From: Clitopilus passeckerianus
Taxonomy: Eukaryota > Basidiomycota > Agaricomycetes > Agaricales > Entolomataceae
Assembly (NCBI GenBank): GCA_944990035.1
Contig: CALYLX010000116.1
Span: 496,001-560,000 of the forward strand
Direction of reading: 5' to 3'
Length of the DNA: 64,000 nucleotides
Notes under the pieces: generated by a model
Told to the model about the DNA's origin: nothing
Database searches by the model: none
The model's input: only the letters and a program-made list of their open reading frames with translations
Shown: positions 1 through 9,904 of the stretch, piece by piece
Layout of the letters: each line of letters begins with the position of its first letter
How positions within the stretch are numbered: the stretch's first letter is position 1
Program-made: the position numbers and the translations under genes

Positions 1-753
1 TCGTCATCAGGCTTGTGTGACTTGCAGGTGTGTTTCCAGCTTCTTCATGCGCGTGTAGTCCTCTAATACCAAAGCAGACGGGACAAAGTACGGTGTGACG
101 GTGTGAGGTACGTCTATATCCATTATAACCTTTCTTTTCAAAAACTTAAAATACGACCCCAGACCTTGCGCAGTATGCATTCGCAAAGGTCTGGAATGCG
201 TTGACCGTGCGTGCAAAACCTGCGCTCGAGAGGGCAATCCATCAGAATGTACGCACCGGAAAGCCATGAATGCGGATAACTCGGGTAGGCCAATAATAGC
301 TTTCAACGAGCTCTAACTCCCTCTTTGCTCATACATTATCGTATAGATGACGCTGGAAGGCAATCAGACTCAGCTCAAGAAGGTCCTAGTGCATCCACCT
401 ATCCTCCTATACAACAGCCTGGACCTTCTGGGCCTGTGCAGCTCCCTCCACTATCTCAAGTTCAAGGAATTCCCCCCCCTCATATGATGTATCCCCCCAT
501 GCATCATCATCAAGGGGGTAACATGCCGCCCATCCCGGCCAGCCAAAATGGTGCCCCCCTATATTATCCTTCTCCAGTCATGGGACCTGGCCAACCACCT
601 CCACCTGGCATGATGCCGACCTACATATCGACAGAGCAGCGCACACCGTATTACCCTACAATGCACCCGAGTGTTCGAAATGGTGCCCCTGGCGTCGGCC
701 CACCTCTCTCAATGCAACATGCCCAACCACCTTCAACTCAACCTTCACAATAA
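1..753 (+). CDS. Zn(II)2Cys6 zinc-cluster protein, 5' end cut by the window
   Basis: This is probably a fungal binuclear zinc-cluster DNA-binding protein that acts in the nucleus. Proposed exons are 1-27, 78-107, 163-284 and 347-753, in frame across introns of 50, 55 and 62 nt. The first exons give CVTCRRDKVRCDGVRPC followed by AVCIRKGLEC, which fits the C-x2-C-x6-C...C-x2-C-x6-C family pattern with its basic patch and DG-x-RP loop. A further C-x2-C-x8-C (CKTCAREGNPSEC) follows at once. The rest is rich in Pro, Met and His, with PPPHMMYPP-like stretches. I see no fungal transcription-factor middle domain. The visible part is about 195 residues; the start lies just upstream of base 1, so only a few residues need be missing. 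The zinc cluster is seen directly; DNA binding is inferred from the family. Confidence 0.75.
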
Positions 754-1143
754 TGGTGTAAATTGATAAACATACTAGTCAGAGACATTGTAGCAACACC
801 TGTTCCCTTTCTGTATTTCTTCGTGATGTAGCGCTGTACTAGTATAGCTCTCATGTAGCTAGTCCCCTTCGAATTTACAATTGGTGTTGGTAAATGGAAA
901 CGTCGTTGACTTCAGCAAGGATGATGAACCGGATAGTCGTACCGATCGGAGATTGAAAGGCTCAACTGTATTCACCACGACTTCGACGTGAGCTCGCCGT
1001 CACTGGCAATGCACAATCCTTAAACTGCGTCGACAGTGCTTCAATTCAATTTTTTTACTCCAAACACAACGATCTTAGCCTTTTTTTACGATAATCTTCC
1101 GAGTTCTTATAATCTCAGCTACCCACATTCTTTTATTTACTCG
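754..1143. other. Intergenic stretch, nothing recognised
   Basis: This 390-base gap holds the 3' flank of the zinc-cluster gene and the promoter side of the next gene, with T-rich tracts near 1050-1090. I see no ORF, RNA gene or repeat that I could support. Confidence 0.6.
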
Positions 1144-3054
1144 ATGGATATTGAATCATCCCCAGAACGGTAAGTCACAATAACAAAACCCCTTCGCAAA
1201 ATTGAAAGCTGATCGCCTCCTAGACCATTGGTCAAGAAAACCTATTTGGATAGGTCAAAGCAAGCAAAGGTGCATATCAGTCAAGCACTATAGTTATGCT
1301 CGCCTGACCATGACATTAGCGAAAGAAGCCCGAAGATGCGGAGGAAAGCGAGTGCGTCGAACTCGCTCTCGTCGTGGAAGCAATACTGAACATCATTTTC
1401 TGCAGAGAATACTCGGATAATGAGTTTGTTAAGCCTTCCAAGAAGGCCCGTACCCCTTCTCCTATAGAGGTACCTTTCAGCGGTCCGATCACAAAGAGCA
1501 CTTTGAAGAAAGTAAATGCTCAAAAACTCTATCCAACGATTTTTGACTGACGTGGGCCGCCTCAGGTTGCTTCTGGTGCGAAGCTTGTGAGGGGGATATC
1601 GAGGGGGGATCTCGAGTAGGTCTTGACGAGGCTGGATGCGAATAAATTGCTAATGACACCTCCCAGTCTTCCTGGCCCTGAGCCTCGTCGTACACCTTAT
1701 TCCAAAAATGCTGCCTCAACTCCCTCGAGCTCGAAGAAGAAAAGTCACGCAAGATCTTCTTCTCTGAGCTCTGCTGGCGGACCTCAGCAGGCGACACCCT
1801 CAAAATCCATCCCAACACCCGTCAGCGCAAGAAAACCCCCTTCGGTAGCTAGTTCACGAAGCATCAAGCCACCCTCCACCAACAGACGTGCCGGGACCCC
1901 AGAAACAGAAATGGACGATGGCACATCGATCGCAGAGTCTGCTGTCAGCGTGAGGGGGAAACGCCGGACGGAAGCCGAAAGAATTCAGTATTTCCGTGAC
2001 CAGCCACTATGTGGTGATTTCGAACCACATGAAGCTCAGTGTAAGAAGTGTGGGAGAAAGGTGAAGCTGGGAAAGGCCTCGTATGCTAGCAGACCTTGGG
2101 AGATTCATCGAGCCAGATGTGATATAATGAAAGCTCATGGAGCTGGGTACGTTCCAGGCTGGCCTCTTTCTGTGCACATCATACTGATTGTTTGTCATAG
2201 GGACGAGCCTCCGGCAGGCGGCTTCAAACTGCGTCTGACTGCAGCTGAAAGAAAGGCTTTCTTGGAACAGGATCCCAACTGCACAGACATCCAGTCTGAC
2301 CAAGTATCATGCAGGAGGTGCAAGAAGATAATTAAGTTATCGATTCGAGACGCATATAAGCTGAATAACTGGCTCGGGCACAGTGCGAGCTGTGGTGCTT
2401 CTGAAGTGTACGTCAGATCACTTCTATCCTTGCGTCCAACGGCTCATGAATGCGCTCAGCCCTAGCACACGTGTAGAAGCGGCCACCAGGAAAGTCAAAT
2501 TGGTGAACGACCCACAAGCGGGCACCTTCAATACGAACCATGTGGTGTGTGCCTACTGTCAGGCGAATGTTGACCTCACTGGAGCCGGCGATTATTCGCT
2601 TGAGAAATGGGAAGAGCACAAAAAGTCGTGCTTAGAGTACGTCCCTAGTTGGCGTTGGTAACACATTCCGATACTAACTTTGTATAACAGTCCGGACAGA
2701 CCCCCCATTGAAGAAGCTGAAAGTGGGGTTCCCTCCGATATTTCCAGTATACCATTCCCGTCACCACCCTCCATAACCTCAACGACTACGGAAACCACTC
2801 TTGTTCCCCCGGAACGTTCACATGCCTCACCACTGGTAGAAGCGAAGGCTGACGGGCAGCAAGGGAAGAAACGGCCGCGAGGAGAAGTAGATTGCCCAGA
2901 GGCCACCGATCTCGAGGCCATACACCCTTCCAATCGTCCTCGCAAGTCATCGGATGCGGTTACCGAGGAGGAGTCACCAGGGATGTTGGGTTGGATGATG
3001 CTGCCGTTTCATGCGTTTGTCCGGGGCTTCAGGGAGAGCCTTTCACGAGGCTAG
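1144..3054 (+). CDS. Protein with three C-x2-C...W-x2-H-C repeats, function unknown
   Basis: I do not recognise a named family. Proposed exons are 1144-1169, 1224-1269, 1320-1511, 1620-2146, 2201-2407, 2460-2636 and 2691-3054, which join in frame to 512 residues. The N-terminal half is rich in Ser, Pro and Lys. Then come three units of about 45-50 residues, each starting near an R/E-rich helix with a D-P pair and ending in C-x2-C, a KL/DL pair, W-x2-H and a last Cys. Examples are CKKCGRKVKL...WEIHRARC, CRRCKKIIKL...WLGHSASC and CAYCQANVDL...WEEHKKSC. The spacing suggests one zinc ion per unit; that is inference. The C terminus ends in an amphipathic segment (GMLGWMMLPFHAFVRGF). The intron at 1512-1619 is longer than the others and is the weakest splice choice, because the nearer acceptor runs into a stop. 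The next gene carries the same unit once. Confidence 0.65.
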
Positions 3055-3571
3055 GAACATTTCATTCATATACCATCTACACTAATATATCCGCGTACAT
3101 GTACCTTCCATATTCTCATAGTTTCCCCAGTTTGTTACTCTGACAATAACCATATTCACTTGTGGTTAACGGCATAGTTCTTTCTAAAACCGATCAAATG
3201 GGTCTAGTCCCACAATAACCGGGTTTCTGAGTTTTGAATATCAAGCCAAACGCGCCCACAGAAACCACTACAACATGATGTTCGGATGTTGCCGCAGTCT
3301 GCAAACCCTGTCTTGGGGACCCATGTTGACTTCATAGATTTCGCCCGTGAATAACGATTTACGCGTTTCACGTTTCGCCATGTCCCCTGGAGCTCAGGTA
3401 GGCAAAAGCCCAATCGGGCACCGGACCAAGAGGTCTCCAACCATCTCCTCATTTTTGCCACGTTTTTGGCTGACCAGCCCTTGCTTGTAGTCTCTCGAAT
3501 CCAGGATCGTTATCAGCCTCAGTAGGTTTTCTGGTCACTTCTCTTTCTCCCTCGCCGTTACATTCTCTTGG
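3055..3571. other. Intergenic stretch, nothing recognised
   Basis: This 517-base gap separates the two zinc-repeat genes. It contains an open frame on the minus strand (3204-3461) without family features or splice support. I see no further copy of the C-x2-C repeat here. Confidence 0.5.
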
Positions 3572-4578
3572 ATGCAGGCGCGTAAAGAACTCAAGTCGGC
3601 CCATCGATCCAATAAATCTTTAGACTCCGCAGAGTAAGTCAAATATGGTACCAGTATCGAGTCAGCTCCAACAAGTGATAATTAGAGACCCAGGACTGCT
3701 CTCTGAGAGCGGAAGCTTTTTCGTTGATGATGGGTAAGGCAACCAATTTGCTTCCGCGTTCTGTAGCTAGTATCGGCATCTAATGAGTTCCCCCTTCCTC
3801 AGCTCGGTACACATCCCCCCAACTGCCAGAGTTCGGGAGAAAAAGCTAAGGGCGGACCCGATGGTCACTGTTATAAGCCCCTTATACGTGTCTTGCAACC
3901 TCTGTCAAACACGGATCAAACTGTCTACAAAGAGCATGTTCGACCTGTGCCATTGGCGTACACATCGCGCAAGATGCTTGAAGAGAAGGCCAAAAGGTCT
4001 GACTCTGGTAGAGAGCTCTTCATCTGGGAAGGTATGGGGTCCCCCTCCTGCCCCCCTTGCGCAGTATTCAATTTCTTCTTTCTTGTTATTCTCTTCCACT
4101 ATGTTAGGTACGGGAAACATCTGAGGAACCGAACGAAAGCCCTCTCTCATCGCCCTCGCTGTCCCCCCGACCTACATCAGTTAAGATGAAAGCCTCGAGC
4201 ACCAGAAAAGCTGTTGTGGACTCCAGTGACGACGTTCGATCCCCTCGTAGTGATGATGTCTACGATGATGCCACCGATCTGCAGATGGACGACCGTGAAT
4301 CTTCCGAGGAACCCGTTGACTCTCCATCCCCTGCGAAGGGAACTGCCGCTCCTCCACCTCCTTCGGCCTCTGAGTTGGCATTCGAGGCTTATATGCTCAA
4401 GTCTAAACGCGAAACCAAGCAACGTCCCCTCGAGAACTGGAAGGACTGGAGCTGGTCCCAGCTGATAACCCCTCAGTTTGACTATTCGTTCACTGCTGAA
4501 ATTGAAGGGGACTCCCAGGATCTCGACAACGAAGACCAACCGCTTTCCGAACCCATGCTAAATGCTGTCGCTTTTTGA
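3572..4578 (+). CDS. Small protein with one C-x2-C...W-x2-H-C unit, relative of the upstream gene
   Basis: Proposed exons 3572-3633, 3686-3733, 3803-4031 and 4108-4578 join in frame to 269 residues. The only recognisable element is one unit (CNLCQTRIKL...CHWRTHRARC) preceded by a basic helix and a D-P pair. This is the same layout as the three repeats of the neighbour ending at 3054. The C-terminal half is acidic and rich in Ser and Pro, and ends in a Trp-containing block (NWKDWSWSQLITPQF). Closeness, same strand and the shared unit suggest an old tandem duplication with loss or gain of units. No function can be read from the sequence; a zinc-dependent nucleic-acid or protein contact is only a guess from the Cys/His spacing. 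The start ATG is followed by an Arg/Lys-rich stretch. Confidence 0.62.
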
Positions 4579-4878
4579 TTCGCTCCTCCACCATTGTGTA
4601 CGATATTGAATACCGCCACCTCGTATTGCACCCACTTGTCGCTTTTGCTTTCTTTCGCTCTCGCTATACATGCATACCCAATATCGCTCTTGTTTTCCAT
4701 TTCCATTTTCCTCCCTGCAAGAGCTACTTAATTCGTGTTCATTTGTAACATACCACGTGCACATTAGTAGCCAGACATCCCGCACAACTTCTTCGTATTA
4801 GTACCTTCGTGTTCAGTAGTAATGGTACATATGATTAACTATATCATAGACGTCAGTAATCTCTATTCTTTATTAAGT
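4579..4878. other. 3' intergenic region between convergent genes
   Basis: This is a 300-base spacer between the plus-strand zinc-repeat gene and the minus-strand sirtuin gene. It is pyrimidine-rich and I see no gene in it. Confidence 0.5.
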
Positions 4879-6483
4879 CTAGGCCTCAGTTCGGGGAATG
4901 TTTTCTGGGTGATCCATTGGAGGGGGTTTACAGACCCCGCTTTCTAGCATCTTCTTCACCACAGGCTCCTCAGCTCGAGAGCCTCTGTAAAGTCATATTA
5001 AAGATAGAACAGGCGCTCAAATTTTTGCAAAATTTTACTCACACAACCACCCTTGCGACATCCTTCATGACTATGCCGCTTGCCAAATCAATCTTCTCCA
5101 CCCCCTGGACGTTGTCACCACGAGTTGGGCCAACATTAAGGAGCATGACTAGCTTGTTCAATTCAACGGCGTGTTTGAGGAGTCTATTTCTGTAATCAGT
5201 CCTCGCAGCTCGGCCCTTGTTTCCGGTAGAACGCACCGGAAAGCCGAGTATGTGGCCAAAGTTGTGCCAATGACCAGTAATCGGTCGCATTTTTCAATGT
5301 CAGAATACCTGCATCGATTCATGAGACTATAGCCACCGAGATTTTAGAGTTTAGATGTGGACCCACGATGTGTCTTTGACTATGGCGGGAATAGATTCCC
5401 CAAAAAAGATCACTTCCGGTTTATGCTGCAAGCGACCAATTCAGAATTTAGCCATATGAGAGGTGGTGCCTTTGACTTACGACGGAATTTCGACGATCCT
5501 CTGCAAGACAAATCGGGCATTCTGGAACCACAAAGTCGTTATATGTTATGCCAAGGCCTTCCACGGCAACGTCGCCGTCAGGATTCGTTCTCGGTTGAGT
5601 ATTCGTCCTCTCCAAGTGATCAAAAAATTCTTTCCACTTTGGATTTGCTGCCGATATCCAGGCTTGGAATGTGTTGCGGTCGATTGTATGCCCATGGCTG
5701 CAATGAACGTGCTGAACAACATTATAATGAGCACAAATGGAAGTAGCAAGGATTGTAGCTCGCTAACATGTAGTGAACCGTGGAGTTCCAGGACACCCTT
5801 TCGAAGACGCGTCTGGGTCCAGTAATTACCGGCCGCCTGTCGAAGAGCCTTCTGGTGTAGACCATCTACGTTCTGTGGGGATCGGTGGTAAGCAGGGGGG
5901 TCCGTCGAGTCCTTAAAAGTCTACCAACTTGAGTTATGATTCGAGGGACGAAACCCGTATGTTGCAGAGCCGCCAATGCAAAGTGGGTTGTATTTGGCTG
6001 AGCATCTCGAACCGGAGGATATCCAAGGTACGACCGTAACCTGTAACAGTTTAGGCCACCATGTTGTCAGATCCTGATAGTTGAGCGCTTACCAGTATCT
6101 TTGTCTAAGAGGCGCGGACGCAACCCTGAGCCAACGTTCGTTCATAAGCAGCAGCGCATGAATAGCTACCTAAAGTTGTAGCCTTTCTCCGTCTCGTCTA
6201 TGAGGTCTTGATAGAATATCGGTCTTTTATAAACATAACTTAGTAGAAGGACAACGCTCATGAGGGGGCCTACGACGCACCTATAATTCGGGTTCATATA
6301 CCTTCCGTCATCTCCCCGGTAGGCACGTATGCCAGAGTCCACACTGACTCCTGCGCCGGTCAGAACAGCGACATTCCCCTTGGCAACGAACTCTGCAAGT
6401 CTTTGGGTTGCTTCAGCTGGAGAAATGAGTTTTGCTGTTGAATACGCCGAGAGGATTGCCTTGGGTAGCCCGGGAACTCGCAT
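4879..6483 (-). CDS. Sir2-family NAD-dependent deacylase (SIRT4-like class II sirtuin)
   Basis: Sirtuins remove acyl groups from lysine using NAD. Ten exons (6281-6483, 6170-6223, 6093-6125, 5929-6040, 5768-5872, 5481-5711, 5367-5425, 5237-5308, 5043-5189, 4879-4984) join in frame to 373 residues. Near residue 40 lies the NAD loop GAGVSVDSGIRAYRG. TQNVDGLH and ELHG (catalytic His) follow. Then come a Cys/His cluster (HCSHGH) and CPIC for the structural zinc, HKPEVIFFGE, VIGTTLATYSAFR and LNVGPTRGD. RQRYWLRSYLGYP and the overall order match the SIRT4 branch, which is often mitochondrial. The N terminus MRVPGLPKAILSAYSTAK could be a targeting peptide but that is not certain. The first half of the zinc site has one Cys plus His residues, not C-x2-C. 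The gene shares a 111-bp promoter region with PEX7. Confidence 0.88.
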
Positions 6484-6594
6484 GTGACAGTCGCGGACCA
6501 AGGGCAACGCTGAATCCGGCTATCTCAACGTTCTCAAATGCCATTGCCACCGTCCTCGACCTCCTCCACGCCTCTTCCGAATCCTTAATCGACA
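6484..6594. promoter_or_regulatory. Compact bidirectional promoter between the sirtuin and PEX7
   Basis: Only 111 bp separate the two divergent start codons (6483 minus, 6595 plus). Both transcripts must therefore start within or very close to this segment. It contains a CT-rich run (cgtcctcgacctcctcc) directly before the PEX7 ATG. No TATA box is obvious. Confidence 0.6.
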
Positions 6595-7838
6595 ATGAAT
6601 GCCCCGCCGACAAATCTCATACATACTCCCGGTTTCGCCCATTATGCCGTCTCCTGGTCTCCCTTCCGTACCAATAGGCTTGCACTTGCATCATCGGCAA
6701 ACTTTGGGCTCGTAGGCAACGGACGCTTGCATCTGGTTTCACTAACTCCTAATCCGACTGGAAGACCTGCGCTGAACATTGACAAAAAGTGTGTCGGATT
6801 CTTATACCGTCGATCTCTCAACCTGAGTGTAACAGATACGAAACACAAGATGGGCTTTATGATGTTGCTTGGTCGGAAGTACACGAGAACCAGCTTGTTA
6901 CTGCATCTGGAGACGGCTCAATACGATTGTGGGACGTCATGCTGAACGTATGGTTTCTCTAAGTGAAATCGGTGGGATTTACTGAAGCCCTCTCTCAGGA
7001 CCTACCAATCCGTGCGTGGCAAGAACACACAAGGGAGGTCTTCTCCGTGAATTGGTCCAACGTCAAGAAGGATACATTTGCATCGTCTTCTTGGGATGGG
7101 ACAGTGAAGATCGTGAGGCTCCCTCTAGTCAGTTCTTGTTCTGTCTCTCACCCACCCTGCCTCTACAGTGGCATCCAGAACGACCTCGTTCCGTTTTGAC
7201 CATCCAAGCACATCATGCCTGCGTCTATCAAGCCATCTTCTCTCCTCACCAGCCCGATGTCCTTGCGACATGTTCCACCGATGGAACTCTCAAACTCTTC
7301 GATCTCAGGGCACCTACATATGCACCCCCAGCACCAGGGGTTAACAACTTCACGAACCCAGTGCATGCTGCGGCATTGACGGTCCCTGCGTCGGGCACAG
7401 AAGTATTATCCCTTGACTGGAACAAATACCAGCCCTTCATCATCGCCACGGGAGGCGTCGACAAGATCGCCAAGGTCTGGGATTGCAGGATGTTCAAGCC
7501 AGGAGAAGTCGGTGCGGTCGGTGGGCTCAGCCAGACACAGTTGATGGGTCACGAATATGCGGTCAGAAAGGTCCAGTGGAGTCCTCACCATCCAAGTGTA
7601 TTGGCTACCGCAAGTTACGATATGACTTGTCGAATGTACGTGTTTGAACCTCTCCATTGACTACCTTGTTGACACACGTTTCAGTTGGAATACAACACCT
7701 GGGCCGGGCCAGACCCAATTGATGCATATACATGATCCACACACTGAGTTTGTCGTCGGGTGCAGCTGGTCGCTATTCGAAGAGGGAGTCATAGCAAGCT
7801 GCGGCTGGGATGGTAGGCTTAATGTGTTCCGAGTGTAG
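6595..7838 (+). CDS. PEX7: Peroxin-7, PTS2 import receptor (WD40 protein)
   Basis: PEX7 binds the N-terminal PTS2 signal of matrix proteins in the cytosol and delivers them to peroxisomes. Exons 6595-6788, 6836-6947, 6999-7112, 7169-7635 and 7685-7838 give 346 residues, close to the usual length. The start [19 protein letters not shown] and the phrase [11 protein letters not shown] are typical of the family. WD-like repeats follow: [48 protein letters not shown], the segment [15 protein letters not shown] and [11 protein letters not shown] at the end. The ATG choice agrees with the conserved N terminus. The splice sites are ordinary GT-AG. It is transcribed away from the sirtuin gene and convergent with ADE8, 107 bp away. 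Confidence 0.95.
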
Positions 7839-7945
7839 CCTGTATCGTACATCGTTGGCACATTAGCGATAGTACAACTTTGACATATGAAGATGCCGTT
7901 TTTGTATGAATGCCAAATTCCCTGCTATGCATAAGATAACTATAA

Positions 7946-8679
7946 TTACTGCGACTTGAGCTCCTCAAGTACTTTTGCTGCGCCTTCTACAATGATTTCG
8001 TGTTCAACCCGATGCAACCTTTCCTCGAAGGCTTCTATCGGCTCTCCTTTCAGGATTTCTACCTTCCTAACAATCAACGGCTCTCCTCTGTCCACGTCCT
8101 TCACCACCCGATGCACCATGACTCCCGAATGCTCAATCTCTCCGGCCTGAAACGCCTCGTACGCCCTTTCGATGGCGTTCGCACCGTCAAATGCACCAGG
8201 AAGCGCGGGATGTAGGTTGATCACTGGAACAGCCTTCCCTGGTGCCCCTTCGCCTTTAGTTGCCTTCCTCCCATCTACGAATTGTAGGAATCCATCCCCG
8301 AGAATGTGCATCCATCCAGCGAGAATGATCAAATCTGGGTTCTCTTTGAGGACAATCCGCGCAACTTCTGCATCATAATCGTCTCTTGTTTTTCCTGGAT
8401 TGCTTTTGAGATACGGTTGGAGAGCTAGATATGCAGTCGGTATTTCAGGATTGGCTTGAGCTGCCCGTGTCAGGCCATAGGCAGCTTTTCGGTTGGAAAA
8501 AACGAGTGTGATTTTGGCGTTTGGCAAAGCGGGTGTGTTTTGGGCGTCGATGAGCGCTTGGAGGTTTGTACCTAATGCATGGCCAGGTTTCAGATGCTCG
8601 TTATCTGATGTACAAGAGACCGATGCTCACCTGAGCCCGAGATGAGGACGACTACCCTTCGCACTGTCGTGCTAGCCAT
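7946..8679 (-). CDS. ADE8: Phosphoribosylglycinamide formyltransferase (GAR transformylase)
   Basis: The enzyme transfers a formyl group from 10-formyl-tetrahydrofolate to GAR, the third step of purine synthesis, in the cytosol. Two exons (8631-8679 and 7946-8571) give 224 residues. The N terminus VVVLISGSGTNLQALIDA is the phosphate-binding start of the family. INLHPALPGAFDG carries the catalytic Asn and His. HRVVKDVDRGEPL carries the catalytic Asp region. It is a monofunctional enzyme as in yeast Ade8, not the trifunctional animal GART. The single intron interrupts the GSG-TN motif. The start at 8679 puts the glycine motif at the expected distance from Met1. Confidence 0.95.
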
Positions 8680-8863
8680 CGCTGAAGATATGATCAGACC
8701 GGATAACCGGCCCGACTGTAGATCTCCAAATTTTTGGGCAAGGACAAATCTGCCATTTCGAGATCATCTTGTGTTTTGACCTTGCTGTGAGACTATTTGG
8801 TCTGCGCCGTAATGATTTGAACTGTCACTTATGGCCATTGTATGCTAACAATTCTATACAGGA

Positions 8864-9694
8864 ATGAGCCGAGATGAGGACCACGACCCACTCGATATCT
8901 TCTCCAGCTCTCTGGAGACCCTCTACGATCACCAGCCCGTAACTATTGCCTCGGCAGGATCTACATTCGCAGACGACTATCAGAGGGTAGATGGGGAGAA
9001 AGTATCTGTCGAACTTCAAATACCAGATACAGAAGTAGCAAATTGGTTCCTCCATGCCTCCGATATCTGGGCCTCTGCACGTCATCTGGCGAACAACATA
9101 CCTCTACTTCACCTCGAAGATGCAGCCGCTGCTCTGGGCTCCTCGAAGCTACGTCTGCTCGAATTAGGCGCATCTGCTGGTCTTCCTGGGATTCTCCTTG
9201 CTAAACTTTATCCCGACATTCTTATCACCGTCAGCGATTACCCCGACGAACTGCTCATTGATACCTTATCTAGGAATGTACAAGTGAACGGCGTCGAGAA
9301 ATCTTGCAGAGTCGTACCGTACGCATGGGGGTCAGACCCAGCCCCTCTGCTGGGTGCCGATAATGTCAAATTTGATGTCATTATTGCGGCTGATACGCTC
9401 TGGAGCTCAACCACCCACCCCTTGTTCATCCAAACGCTGCAGGCAACTCTGAATAAAACATCCACAGCGCGCGTTCATTTGGTTGCAGGCTTGCATACCG
9501 GCAGATATACAATCCAATCATATATATATGGCGTCGTAGAAGCAGGTTTCAACGTCGAATCTGCTACGGAAATGCAGATCAAAGGAACGGATTGTCGACC
9601 TTGGGATGTTAACTATCCCTCAGAAGGTGAAACGCAGGAAAGGCGGCGATGGGTAGTTTGGATTGTCCTAAAGTGGGGAACAGGGGTAGCATAG
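8864..9694 (+). CDS. EFM7-like lysine methyltransferase (Methyltransf_16 family)
   Basis: This is an intronless 276-residue protein of the class I SAM-dependent methyltransferase fold. The SAM-binding motif LLELGASAGLPGILLAK is near residue 98, the acidic post-I strand TVSDYPD follows, and motif FDVIIAADTLW is near residue 170. The C-terminal block ERRRWVVWIVLKW is also typical of the yeast Nnt1/Efm7 group. Efm7 methylates the N terminus and Lys3 of elongation factor eEF1A. Earlier annotations call this family nicotinamide N-methyltransferase-like. Assignment to EFM7 in particular rests on overall resemblance and was not tested by alignment. It starts 184 bp from ADE8 on the opposite strand. 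Confidence 0.82.
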   Translation: MSRDEDHDPLDIFSSSLETLYDHQPVTIASAGSTFADDYQRVDGEKVSVELQIPDTEVANWFLHASDIWASARHLANNIPLLHLEDAAAALGSSKLRLLELGASAGLPGILLAKLYPDILITVSDYPDELLIDTLSRNVQVNGVEKSCRVVPYAWGSDPAPLLGADNVKFDVIIAADTLWSSTTHPLFIQTLQATLNKTSTARVHLVAGLHTGRYTIQSYIYGVVEAGFNVESATEMQIKGTDCRPWDVNYPSEGETQERRRWVVWIVLKWGTGVA

Positions 9695-9904
9695 GGTGAC
9701 TACTACGGCATAAGTAGGAATACGGATATAGGAAAAAGAGTAGAATAGTGGAAGAACAGGAAAGGAAGGTGGAAGATAGTAAAGTAGTTATAGAACGTTG
9801 TCCGACTTGTAAGAAAATGGTACTAGTAGTACAGAGGGTCTTTCAGAAAGTCCGATATATACAGTTAAATATTTACATATCTATTGGATTCATCTTTCGT
9901 TCGA

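Noticed and set aside
3204..3461. Minus-strand ORF of 85 codons between the zinc-repeat genes
   Set aside because: No ATG context, splice partner or family pattern, and composition is like the intergenic DNA around it.
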